Shown here piece by piece: positions 44,188 through 54,120 of a stretch of 64,000 nucleotides of DNA (position 1 is the first letter of the stretch; the number at the start of each line of letters is the position of its first letter). The stretch is taken from assembly GCA_031841125.1 (NCBI GenBank), contig CM063107.1, positions 49,737,497 through 49,801,496 on the forward strand, read 5' to 3'. This DNA comes from Acanthococcus lagerstroemiae. Its lineage: Eukaryota > Arthropoda > Insecta > Hemiptera > Eriococcidae. The notes beneath the pieces were generated by a model. That model worked only from the letters and a program-made list of their open reading frames with translations. It did no database searches and was not told the origin of the DNA. Both the position numbers and the translations under genes were made by a program.

Positions 44188-44855
44188 GGCGGGTCTCAGA
44201 CCGAAGCAATATGGTGATAAGCAATATATCACGAGCAACATGTTGAGGAAATATTGCTTTCGAATTGCGCAGACCAGAGCAATATTGCGACGATGTTTTT
44301 GTTATCTGCGATGGTGTTAATGATAATTTAATTTCAATTATTGTGATTAAATTTTTAATTTTGCCTAATTTTTCATCTAAACAACTTTCGTTTTATAATA
44401 AGAGTGTCTTCGTCTGAAGAAGAAGTGATGGTACTGTATCGATGGCATAGAAGACGAAGAAATCAACGAAAGCCTCGGAGTTGTTGGAAACAAGAATGCC
44501 CACAGAAACTTATTACCTACAGCGCCAAGGTTTGCGCCGCGGATTTAATTTTATATGAAGCAGAGTTTCAAAACTGCTATAGAATGAAACCAGATACATT
44601 CCGTTTTTTACCTGGACAGCTAGAACTGATAAGAAATACAATGGAACATGAGGTCGAGGCGAAGAGATATCGCTAAATGCACCGGCACGATTATCACTCC
44701 GAAATATATTTCCGTGATAACGCGACAAAATGATATCACCTTGCTCTGGTGTGCGCACTTCCATTTAATTACATATGTTTTCTTTGTCGGTGATATTTCC
44801 ATTATGTTGCTAGTGATATATTGCTTACTGATGTTGCTTTGGTCTGAGACCCGCC
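44188..44855 (+). mobile_element. PIF/Harbinger remnant, 668 bp
   Basis: TIRs ggcgggtctcagaccgaagc and the inverse ggtctgagacccgcc, with paired sequence continuing ~43 bp inward (taagcaatatatcac). Flanked by the 3-bp TSD taa at 44185-44187 and 44856-44858, the Harbinger signature. It carries an N-terminal transposase fragment and lacks the DDE domain, so it is a deletion derivative. It inserted into a minisatellite unit. Confidence 0.9.
44404..44676 (+). pseudogene. Harbinger-type transposase, N-terminal fragment
   Basis: The 90-residue frame has SSSEEEVMVLYRWHRRRRNQ, then an intervening segment, then LYEAEFQNCYRMKPDTFRFL. This is the usual N-terminal layout of insect Harbinger nucleases: acidic start, basic RRRR block, and the LY.EL......F..yfRM....F..LL motif. 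The expected ATG is GTG at 44404. The catalytic DDE domain is absent and the frame runs directly into the right TIR region. Non-functional. Confidence 0.8.
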
Positions 44856-45250
44856 TAAGAATGTCAATCCCTGAATTCGTGTTGGGGAAGCGTGTCAGGG
44901 GGAGCATTACGGTTTTCGTTCAAGTATACTTAGTAGTAAAAGCATATAAAATGCTGATAAACTTCTATGGAAATGTCAACTACTGAATTTGTGTCGGGGG
45001 AGGAGCGTTACAGTTTTCGCTCAAGTATACCCAGTAGTAGAAGCTTATAAAATGCTAATAAATTTCCATGGAAATGTCAACCAATGAATTCGTGTCGGGG
45101 AACGTTACGGTTCCCTCAAGTACATATATACTCATGGCTGGAAGAAAAATAAATTTCTATGGAAATGCCAACCACTGAATTCGTGTCGGCGGAGCGTTAC
45201 GGTTTTCGCTCAAGTATACCCAGTAGTAAAAGCATATAAAATACTAAAAG

Positions 45251-47263
45251 AAAACTTTTTTGGCTTGTATGGGTATCAAATTGGCAAACTGGCAGATTTT
45301 TGGGGTTCTGAATCGACAAATTGTCCCGGAGCCCTACAAGAATGGTCTAGCAAGTCTTGCAAAATCAGTTAGTGTAGTACGTTGATTTCACGTAGTTTCC
45401 TTTAATTAACTTCGTGGAAAGGACATGAAACAAGCTATTAGCATACTCATACCCTTAGTCATGAGGTAGATACTCTAATTATCGACAGCTATTTTAAGTA
45501 ATAACCGTAAGGTGCGGTAGGCTGAAGCCGTTACGTAAATAATACTAGCCGGCGTGTATTGATTCAACAAATTATTACAAAATTACTATCGGTAAGCATC
45601 GCCTTTAGGTCAGTTTATTCGCATGCACCGTAGTACTCGAATGTTCCCAGAAGATAGTATAAGTACACTGTTAGTACAGGGTTAACGGTTGTACACGTCT
45701 GTCTCCCCAAACAAGACATAAATTACGCTCGAACGTGTTTTGAATCAATATTCGTTGTACTGATTCATCTGTGATTCATCTCTGTCATTTCTATAGCAAG
45801 CAGTAAAAATTTCCCAACTTATTTGATGACAAATAATTAACATGGCTGGCAACATCGATCAACAAGTTTCAGGAAAAGACAGCTCTGACTGTTTGTATTT
45901 CTGTCATTGATGAGCATCTACATTTTTATAATTTCGAGGACAGTTGTAGAACATTACTTACTAAAGATTTCGGTAATATTTACAAGTTGCATAAAAGGCT
46001 TTGTCAGTGGCATCGGGACCACTGGGCATGGGACACTTACCCCCTCCGCCACTTGTAAAGGTGCGAGACAATAGTATGATCTTGCCCAACCCCAGTTTAA
46101 ACAAAATTTTGTAATGAGAGGTCACATGAAATTATATGTAACAGGGCAAATAAGCTAGACGCATTTTTTTCTTCAAACCGGAAGATAAGAAATGGCTTAT
46201 TTTCTTTTGAAAATACATAAATTTCTATCAAAATTAAGGCAATTGGAAGCTAAATAATATGTACTACTCACATGAGTAGTATAAGCGTCACTTCGTACCA
46301 CGTGTTCTCTTGATTTTAGCACTCCTTATACCCAAAGAAGCATTATAGCACACTCAATGGATATCTATTTTGCCGAATGGACATTTTACCGAATGGGCCA
46401 AATAATGAATATGTATTTTCGACCATTTTAAACGAATGAAACTCCGTCTAAAGTATAGTCATTTTTAGGGTTAGCTCTAGTAGTCGAGCCTATTGCAATC
46501 GCTTTTTTTTTCTTCTTCAACTTTTCCTATGTGCTCCTTGAGGGATGAAAGAAGGAAGCGCATCCGTCTATGCTACACCCAAATTCCAGGTTAATGCTGG
46601 GTGCCAATTGCCTTAGTCAGTAGGATATTCCATAGTGGCCCTGGTAGGACAACGAATCCGACGCAGAAAGACAGAATGGAGGCTCAGGCCAGCCTCAATA
46701 CGTCCCTTTGGTCACTGATGCATGCTTGAAAAGGTAGTTTCCGGGGTCAGAAGTGCGACATCTGGGGAACCACTTTTGTATGCAGCTCCTTGATCTTGAT
46801 TAAGAGTTAGCTTTATATTGCCAAAGTATAGAGCGAATGAGAGTTACATTTTACATCTTCTGTGGACAACTCGTATAATAATTACTATGTTGCCCAGCTA
46901 CATATTCTAATAGTGAAGGCGAAGATGAAAAAGAGAACTTTTAAAGAATATTGGAAACTTGCCTTCTCAGTAAATTCTTAAAGTGAATTGTTCCTGAATT
47001 CTGATTAGGTCTGGATTAGAGGAACATATTCGTTGAGAATTTGTTAAATAACATATCTATTTCTGCCATACTTTCTCCCTTTTATCAGTAAATTTCAAGG
47101 TAATAATGTGATGTGAATCATATCTTTTGAATATAATCAAGTATTAATGGTAATTTTGATATTCTGTTTGCGGTTTCGAGCGATGAAGCCTTATTGTTGT
47201 GACTATCTTCACCTAAAGATAAAACAATAACCGCCATTTGTGGCGATTGTGAGAATATACAAT
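45251..47263. other. no recognised gene
   Basis: Mostly unique AT-rich sequence. 46270-46440 repeats part of 42360-42550. 46500-46790 has a mixed-composition block (cctggtaggacaacgaatcc, gaaaaggtagtttccggggtc) that may be a decayed SINE body, but no Pol III boxes are visible. Confidence 0.35.
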
Positions 47264-47363
47264 ACTGTAAATGAACTATTAGCAAATGAACAATTAGGGG
47301 GGAGGACGGTTGCGGTGAAGGACGAGGGGTTGTGATGGGGGATGCCTCTCTATAAACTGAACA

Positions 47364-47613
47364 GTAAAATCCGCCTCTGGGCGAAAAAACAACCACTGCG
47401 GGTTGCCTACCCTGCCACTAATTGCTCATTACTCCAGGGGTAGCCTACCATTGGAAGGTGGTTCATGATGGAGGAGAGAGCTCAGTAAAATCTGCCGCCG
47501 CCACCGCCTTTGGGAGAAAAAAAACCCACTGCGGGTTGCCTACCTTGCCCTTAATTGCGAATTTCTCTAGGAGTAGCCTACACTTGGGAGGGGGTTCATG
47601 GTGGAGGAGGGAG
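47364..47613 (+). repeat. ~125-bp tandem duplication
   Basis: The block cagtaaaatcygcc..gggmgaaaaaa.acccactgcgggttgcctac...ggagtagcctac.ttgg..ggtggttcatg.tggaggag.gagct occurs at about 47364-47484 and 47485-47613. A G-rich leader (ggacggttgcggtgaaggac) before it and its near copy (ggaaggtcgtggtgaaggac) after it suggest a larger duplicated unit. The two short frames here have no domain. Confidence 0.8.
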
Positions 47614-47725
47614 CTCGGGGGAGGAAGGTCGTGGTGAAGGACGAGGAGGTGTTGTGGTGAGGGAGTAGCGCCGTGTTGTTTTCATATAATTTCCATGGAA
47701 ATTTTTTTATGTAGGATAAGATACA

Positions 47726-47812
47726 CATATGCGAAGTTATCTGTCAAAAGGGCGTCCGTTTAATGTATTTCTTATGGAACGGACGCCCTTTTGACAGATA
47801 ACTCCTCATATG
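47726..47812. repeat. perfect 26-bp inverted repeat hairpin
   Basis: The arms at 47735-47760 and 47778-47803 are perfectly complementary (start agttatctgtcaaaaggg) around a 17-nt loop. Flanking catatg on both sides adds partial pairing, giving an ~87-bp hairpin. No TSD and no second copy in the window. It could be a minimal MITE, an active foldback remnant or a small-RNA hairpin. Confidence 0.9.
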
Positions 47813-48224
47813 TTACTATGATATCCAGGGCCGTATTTACATATAAGCAATATAAGCACATGCCTAGGGCGCTATAGATTATGTGGTAGGGGTGCTAGAT
47901 TTTAGGAACAACTTTTATGAACAAAAATGTATGAGGGGTCACATAAACATTTAACATTATAAGTCTAAATCTTCTCCATCATACAGGCATTAAGAGGGTT
48001 TACCCTCTTCTTGCGGGCTCATGCCAGTGTCACCTTGTGGTGATTGGTGAGCCTGGGAATTGGCTAAATTTTTCTTTTTTTAAGTAGCAGTTATACTTTT
48101 CCAGCTTGTGAAAACTGCAGGCCGGCACGAGAGAAGCGAGTGACAGCGGGGGTGGGGCCCCGAAGCGGCCCCCTAGTTATTATTATTAACTTGGCTCGTG
48201 AGCTTGAGGGTAACACACTTTAGG
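47813..48224. mobile_element. possible hAT-like element fragment
   Basis: cagggccgtatttac at 47830 matches the terminus of the element at 26961-27597. A G/C-rich motif ggtggggccccgaagcggcc lies near 48151. No matching right terminus or TSD was found. Confidence 0.4.
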
Positions 48225-48780
48225 ATGCTCCGTAGTACTATGGGAATACGCATCAAAGATAGAATAAGTCTGAAAGAACAAGGATGACGGGCTCGAAAGA
48301 TAGTAGAGAGAGAATAAAAAAGGCAAAATTAGGATTTGCTGAGCATATGGTGAGGGGAATAGACATAATGGGGAAAGGTGACGGAAGAATGGTCAATTAG
48401 AGCAGCAGGTCTCAAACTTTTTACTTCGAGCCCCCCTGCATAATCCAGCTGTAAGCCGGGCCCCACTTCATGTAAGCGTACTATATATTATAAGTGAGTC
48501 GCTTTTGACATTTTACAATCAATTTTTATTTACACCAAGCTTTGCCCCCTCCCCCCCGAGCCATCATTGCGCCCCTTTGGTGGTCGCGCTCCACACTTTG
48601 AGAACCGCTGACTTGGAGAATAGAAAAGAAAAAAGGGTAGACCACCTATGTACAAGGTGGAGGGACGAGATTACGAAGGAATTTGGGATACTATGGGGAA
48701 GCGTGGGAAGGGATAGGTTATGGTGAAAAAGGCGATGGATTTCCAGTGCCCGGAAATGGGTGCATTCGACGTCACAACAG
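48225..48780 (+). pseudogene. RTE-like LINE C-terminal fragment, split by a MITE
   Basis: Plus-strand frames give MLRSTMGIRIKDRISLKEQG before the MITE at 48403-48610, and LENRKEKRVDHLCTRWRDEI plus TKEFGILWGSVGRDRLWWKK after it. The order (..IKDRI, ..KR...TRWRDDI, ...W...g.dR..W) is that of RTE-type C-termini, as at 4928-5197. Frameshifts are present. The RT core is missing. Confidence 0.7.
48403..48610. mobile_element. hAT (Charlie-like) MITE
   Basis: Ends cagcaggtctcaaactttt and the inverse cactttgagaaccgctg, close to the well-known cagnggttctcaaac hAT terminus. The 8-bp flanks aattagag and acttggag match at 6 of 8. It splits the LINE fragment around it. Contains cccgagccatcattgcgccc. Non-coding. 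Confidence 0.82.
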
Positions 48781-48819
48781 CCCACCGGGGCCTAATGTAT
48801 GTACGATGAATGACCGGCT

Positions 48820-49250
48820 CACTCTTTTCATTTGCTCTCACCCAAGCCCTGGAACCGCCCCTTCGAGCATTACCTCAGGAACATCGGGGAGCTTTTAAGG
48901 GCTGCCTTAGCCCTCTTCTCTTCTTGCCGGGAATCGGCCTAGATCACCTACGCTATCTTCCTGTCGAATACCCGTATCACTAACCCTGTGGTTTATGACG
49001 GTGAGTTCAACGAGCACCGGCAGGTAGAGCGCCTTACCCACTTACAGCTTTCAGATACTGGCGACCGATTCACACTTCTCGGAAGCCTCTGCTGTAAGTG
49101 GTTGTGACTCTGTGTACGTAATCAGAATGCGGTGTTAGAATGTGTGACGAGTTCTTTCTTGCATTACTGATAACGATGCCGGCGTTGGGAATCGAACCCG
49201 GTGTCTTCTGGTTATGAAGCCGAGTTCTTACCGCTACGCCACAGAGCCAC
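48820..49250 (-). mobile_element. SINE-B: tRNA-Met-like head joined to the SINE-A tail
   Basis: On the minus strand it starts at 49250 with gtggctctgtggcgtagcgg (A box tggcgtagcgg), a CAT-containing loop and B box ggttcgattcc. A ~180-bp body follows, then from ~48955 to 48820 a sequence collinear with the SINE-A tail (gcaagaagagaagagggcta, aatgctcgaaggggcgg, ccagggcttgggtgagagca). Flanked by a 16-bp TSD, cgatgaatgaccggct at 48804-48819 and with one mismatch at 49251-49266, so head and tail moved as one unit. The T and acceptor stems do not close, so it is not a tRNA gene. Confidence 0.88.
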
Positions 49251-49266
49251 CGATGAATGAACGGCT

Positions 49267-49554
49267 GTAAAAAAAATTCAAAAAATAGCCCGTTTCCTAC
49301 TAACCACTGAACAGTGAAAACTGATCAAAAAATTATAGGGTGCTGCATTTTTTTTAATTTGGAGTATGCTCGGAGCAGTTTAGGAGCAGGGAGCAGAGTG
49401 AAAAACCAGGTTGTTGTAAAAACCGGGAGCAGACAGACCTGGTTTCACAAAAGAGCAAATTTGCCCATCACTATGAGCACCTCACCAATGTTGAAGTACT
49501 GAATGGAATGTCCTCGGAGGCAGAGCTACAGCAAACAGTAAAGACAAGGAATAT
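49267..49554. other. no recognised feature
   Basis: AT-rich spacer with short repeats of ggagcag. The weak frame at 49314-49502 has no domain. Confidence 0.4.
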
Positions 49555-49785
49555 TATGTACTTGGACATGTAATACGACATCCAGACAGATAAAGCCTGC
49601 ATCAACTGGTTCTCGAGGGCGAGCTCGAGGGGCGTCGAGGACCAAGGAAAAGAAAAAAGTCTTGGAGGGCTGACTTGCGCTTACGGTTCCACGAGTTGAA
49701 GAAAGCTGCAGAATGCAAACGAAAAATGGCCATGATGAGCGCTTACCTTCGCTTGGAGACGGCGACTTGAAGAAGAAAAAGTATT
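49555..49785 (+). pseudogene. LINE C-terminus and 3' tail
   Basis: Plus translation gives YLGHVIRHPDR, LHQLVLEGELEGRRGPRKRK, SWRADLRLRFHELKKAAECK and MMSAYLRLETAT then a stop. This matches the extreme C-terminus of a common arthropod endonuclease-RT family (YLGHV.R......Ll..i.eGkieGrR..GR...sWl..LR.....A.....a.ia.lr..tat). A short (gaa)n A-rich tail, gaagaagaaaaag, follows directly. Strongly 5'-truncated. Confidence 0.8.
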
Positions 49786-51184
49786 CTCTACCACAACAGA
49801 AGCACTACTCCAATTTTGTGCGGCTTTTGTTTTGCGACCCTGGGGATCCATACGTGAAATTTCCGCTGAATTCTAGCTAGCTATCAGACAAATATTTCAT
49901 TTTTTCTCGTTTACCCAGACCATTACAGGGTCACCTCCCTCATAAAATCTGAGGATGGCAAATTGTCCCCACAGGTCATCTACGCAAAATTTCACGATCG
50001 CTGCGGGTCTTCGATTGTGACTCCGGATGTTCGCTCATGGACTTCGTCTGCTGAGCGAACTAACTTCTCTCTTCGCCAATTTTGCTTCATTCTCAACGAG
50101 GTTTCGTACAGCCCGCCAATAATTCACTCGGTGCTGTCCGTAATTCGCGGATATACTTTTATTCTCGAACATTAATTTCCAGTTGTATAGCAGTCACACC
50201 GACAAACAATTATAGATGAACTCAGACCGTATACGAAATATTTTCAGCCTGTCAAACTGGAAATGATAGCGGCTTCGGATTGTGCGGCGATGATTTTTCG
50301 ACCTTGCAGAAGGTTTCCGATAATTAACTGTAAGTAAAGATCGTTTGCCTCTGCCCATTATATTACTCTGGAAAATTCACTCGCATCTCAGCAGGTTGAC
50401 TACTTGTAAATTTGGTCGAGTGCTGGCATATCCGCGCGCTTTTACGAATACGGTATATGTAAATTATCATTTTGTTTGGCCATGTAATAGAGCGTTCGGT
50501 CCTTCGCTTCTTTTTATAGTGTCTGTTCAAATATTTGATTTGCGTTAGATGGCGTGAAAAAAACCGAATAGTTTCGCCGATTTTAGATTTCAAATTCGAG
50601 GTCGAGAAACGGACGCTCTTTAGATGCGCGACCGACGACCATTTATGACGGGGCAATGAACTTGCAGGTTTTCCAGTTCAAAGCTTCATTCATTTCAGTC
50701 GGATCTTATTATACAAGAGTGTTGTGTTACACATTAAGTAGACATTAAGATGAAGCATGAAGCAGCGATAAGTTTGCAGGTTGTCGACCGTATTCCCTTT
50801 AAACAGAAGTCGAGTGTTTTGTTCAGTGAGCTTTTTGCCGAAACTCCGATGAACCGACTCGGAACCCACGAAGCAGAAAAGGAAATAGGAGAATGACATC
50901 GTATAGGATTTTCGTATTCTCAGATGGTTTCATTGCCTAACCTAAAGGGGTGGAGGGGTTGATCTCGATTTGTACGGAAAATACAATCTATTCTCTTCAT
51001 TTCATCAGAAATGACTACCCCTTCCTCTGACCCTTAAAGAAGAATGATTGTTGACAATAATTCGTTTTTTCATGGATCGGTAGCTAGTAGCTATTGGCTA
51101 ATCAAAATTTCAATCAGTGAGAAGTGTAATGGAGGTGACTATTCTTCCAAATTTTGTGTACTATCTCCAAATAGCATTGTAAAA
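49786..51184. other. unique-looking sequence without recognised gene
   Basis: 50000-50660 has mixed composition with CpG and frames on both strands (49963-50175 plus, 50345-50548 plus, 50363-50656 minus). None carries a domain or splice-consistent extension. Might contain conserved non-coding DNA. Confidence 0.35.
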
Positions 51185-51350
51185 TACAGAGTGTCTCGTT
51201 CGCAACGACCCTCCTTCCACTCGGTAAGTAGGCAACCTCCCCCGACAATATGTAGATATGCTTACATACTCTTATTTTCGAAGGGGCTGAGTAATGGTTA
51301 AATTATGAGAAGTATTCTATCTTTGGAATTTCTTTCTTCTCATAACTGGA
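51185..51350 (+). repeat. dispersed repeat, relative at 61015-61290
   Basis: cgcaacgaccc.ccttccac, taggcaacctcccccgacaa, tatgtagatatgcttacata and ggggctgagtaatggt match the reverse complement of 61015-61290. Termini were not resolved here. Confidence 0.7.
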
Positions 51351-51769
51351 CAAGGGGTCATTCATTAATTACGTAAGGACGATTTTGGCGATTTTTGACC
51401 CTCCTCACCTGACATTATACGTCGAACCCTCCCCTACCTTACCTACCTGCCACAATATCTGAATGAGGGTTCGAGTCCCCGCCCACTTCTAGGTGCCACA
51501 GTTTGCAAATAGTTATCAGAAATTAATTCAGCTCCCCAGTACAGTTTGCAGCTGCTGCGGGGGTAGTAAGCTGCACAACACCCTCAAAATACTCAAGCCT
51601 TAGGCGAAAAGGGGGAAGGGGGCACGTAACAAAAAATTGGATGTGTATACGCTGGAAGACAAAATAGATGACACTGATACTTGAGAAGAATTGGGAAGTT
51701 TGAGTTGAGTCAGTTGAGAAACAAAAAATAAAATCATCTTTTCGGATAATACAAAAAGCAAAACAAATT
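51351..51769. other. spacer with small family-A MITE fragment
   Basis: At about 51680-51720, gatacttgagaagaattggg and gtttgagttgagtcagttg match the internal motif of the hAT-like family A. No termini. The rest is unrecognised. Confidence 0.45.
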
Positions 51770-52044
51770 TATACCTTTTGTATTATAATTGCAGGGGATT
51801 GGTGGCCAGTGACAGAATTCTGGAATTTGAAAATAACATTGAAAAAATAAGATGGGATATAATTGCCCTCTCAGAAGTTAGAAAAAATGGAGAAAACCTA
51901 ATCAGTAAGAATCAGGGATACTTCTTCTAGCACTATGGACAAACAAAGGGTTACAAGGGGAATTTTATATTAAAGAAAAGCTCGTGGAAAATGTGGTCGT
52001 AAGTAAGGGAGTATCGGAGAGAATATGTTTTCTAAAATTGCAAT

Positions 52045-52308
52045 TGAGGAGCTTAGTTCCAAAGTACCCTTAGTCCAAAACACAAAAATTTTGGAAATTA
52101 AAAAAATGTCACTAAGGTCCTATTTTATTATTATACTGTAAACTGTATCAGCGCTTTGAACACACATAACTCGCCTCCTAATGTCCGAATAGAGATAGAA
52201 ATTCGCGGTGAACGCTGGAATGTGTATTTTCTTCTTCTCCACCAGACAGCGCTAAAATCTCAATTTCGGTAATTTTGGACTAAGGGCAGTTTGGAACTGA
52301 GCTCCTCA
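52045..52308. mobile_element. palindromic MITE inside the LINE endonuclease
   Basis: Arms ttgaggagcttagttccaaa and the inverse tttggaactgagctcctcaa, continuing inward (cccttagtccaaaa against ttttggactaaggg). About 265 bp. The hexamer caattg lies at both borders. The endonuclease frame resumes directly after it (LKLQ | LGNKVRALVV). Confidence 0.82.
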
Positions 52309-52445
52309 ATTGGGCAACAAAGTTAGGGCTTTGGTGGTGGCGGTGTACGCTTCAGTGTTAAACTCTGAGAAGTGTGAAGTGAATAAATTCTATGAGGAAC
52401 TAACAACTAAAGGAAACTCTTATTTGTCAAAAATAATTTTATAAT

Positions 52446-53176
52446 GTGGTTTTAGGCGATTGGAACGCTATCATCGGAGGTCGCCAAAGCATAACGAAAA
52501 ATATTGGCAACTGCGGTTTGGGGAATAGGAACCAAAATGGGGAAAAATTAATTGACTTTTGTGTGAGAAACAACTTGAAAATTGCGAATACACCCCCCCC
52601 CCCCAAGAAAAAAAAAGAAAAAAAATTTAAATGGACCCGGTAATCACCGGGCGGCAAATATAAAAACGAAATAGACCTCCTTTTGGTAAACAATTTAACC
52701 GTAGTCGAGAACGTATCGACTCTGCCGGGTTTCCGCTTCAGCTCAGATCACCGAATATGCAGAGACACCTTCAGCTTCCCAAGGAGAGTGACATTCAAGA
52801 ACAGGAAAAGAAGAAAACAAGGAAAAAAGAGATGCCAGTGTGGAAGATGAATGAGGCCAGAGCCGTGATGCTAGAGAGTACGAGGAAAATACAAGGTACT
52901 AGGGACGAGTTTAACATGCAGGAGTTATATGATAAACTTGAAAAGGCAATAAAAGAAATCAAAGTGAAATTTGGCAAGGATAGCTCCGAAGTTCTTACGA
53001 ATGACAAATTAAAGGCGGAAACGAAGAAGTTGTTGGAGAAGAGAAGTATGTTGGAAAAAAAGAAATTAAGAACGTTGGGAGAAAAGATTGAGCTACTACT
53101 GCTAAGGAAAAAAGTAAGAGCGGAAATCAGGAAGGATGTACGTGCCTGTGACTCCAAAAAATGGAGGAAATCTTAG
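52446..53176 (+). pseudogene. RTE-like endonuclease end and linker
   Basis: First frame (52446-52643): VLGDWNAIIGGRQSITKNIG, then GNRNQNGEKLIDFCVRNNL, the GDWN/GE.N.NG..L.dFc motifs, ending in a C run and A-rich tract that shift the frame. Second frame (52757-53176): Lys/Glu-rich helical linker before the RT. Neither is intact. Confidence 0.75.
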
Positions 53177-54120
53177 CGAAGAGCGACTCAATCAAAAAAG
53201 TCAAGAAGGAGCTATATCCACACAAAAAACTCATTCCCTGCATGCTAAACGAAGCCGGAGAGAGAGTGTACGAGCGTAAGGAAATTGTAGAGGTAGCAAC
53301 ACACTTCTGCGAAGACCTATACAAAGATGAGGAAGAAGAGGAGGATTGGCCGGAATTAAAGGATGTGGACGAAGACTTCCCAGAAATATTGTGTAGCGAG
53401 GTGGAAAAGGCAATCAAGTCCTTAAAAGTAAGCAAGATAGTGGGCTCGGATGATGTTGAAAATCGTACACTCAAGCTCTTTGGGGATACGATGACAAAAT
53501 TGTTTAACAAGATTTTGGCCACAGAAACCACCCCAAAACAGTGGAAGAAAACAAAAATAATAATTTTATTTAAAAAAGGAAGTAAATAGGATATTCGAAA
53601 TTATAGACCGCTAAGCCTTACGTCTAACATTGGAAAAATCTTTATGAAAATTATCAGGGGAAGGCTGTACTCTCAGTTAGAATATAACCAGGCCAGGGAA
53701 CAGGCTGGATTCAGAAAGAACCACTCAACCACAGATAAAATTTTTATCATGAACCGAATAATCGAAAAAGCAATAGAATGTAAAATCCCGATCTACGTGC
53801 TCCTAATAGACTTTTTCAAAATCATTTGATTCTATAAAACATAGGTACCTCTGGCAGGCACTCTTGGCTCAAGGCATAAATAAGAAAGCAATCAAAGTTG
53901 TTAAAAATATCTAAGACGGAGCAACATAGCTTATGTCAAAACTGATGTGAAAGGTAGAGAGTTCAGAGTGGAAAGAGGAGTTCGCTAGGGTGATCCCCTC
54001 TTTCCAAATCTATTTAACTGTGCTTTAGAAGAGGCTATGAGACGGCTCGAATGGGATGATGAGGGTCTAAAAATTAAAGGGAAATTCCTGAGCAACTTGA
54101 GATTCGCGGATGATGTTTCA
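53161..54120 (+). pseudogene. RTE-like reverse transcriptase
   Basis: One frame with isolated stops. EEILAKSDSIKKVKKELYPH, then EVEKAIKSLKVSKIVGSDDV (degenerate GKAPG.DGI block), PKQWKKTKIIILFKKGSK, a stop, DIRNYRPLSLTSNIGKIFMK, QAGFRKNHSTTDKIFIMNRI and YVLLIDFFKII (DF.KAFD block, Ala lost). After a stop come GDPLFPNLFNCALEEAMRRL and FLSNLRFADDV (intact FADD). Best-preserved RT in the window but inactive because of stops. Confidence 0.82.

Larger units (their letters stand above)
43965..45250 (+). repeat. ~97-bp minisatellite, interrupted
   Basis: Units begin ctcaagtatac at about 44146, 44916, 45016, 45111 and 45207, each with variants of ccatggctggaagaaaaata, tttccatggaaatgtcaacc, gaattcgtgtcgg and gcgttacggttttcgc. 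A diverged first part at 43965-44145 resembles 18880-19080. The unit starting 44146 is split by the Harbinger remnant at 44188-44855. Confidence 0.8.
51770..54120 (+). mobile_element. RTE-like LINE, decayed, plus strand
   Basis: In order: endonuclease start (YCRGLVASDRILEFENNIEK, DIIALSEVRKNGENL), a MITE at 52045-52308, then VLGDWNAIIGG, IDLLLVNN and FSSDHRICR (endonuclease end). A linker follows, then the reverse transcriptase to the FADD box near 54117, where it is cut off. Reading frames shift at least four times. The 3' end is missing, so this copy is 3'-truncated, unlike the usual 5' truncation of LINEs; a later rearrangement is likely. Confidence 0.8.

Noticed and set aside
49180..49250. 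tRNA-Met gene on the minus strand
   Set aside because: The T stem pairs only three bases and no acceptor stem forms; a 16-bp TSD places it as the head of a 431-bp SINE.
52795..53531. Two minus-strand Ser-rich proteins
   Set aside because: Shadows of the plus-strand RTE-like linker and reverse transcriptase.
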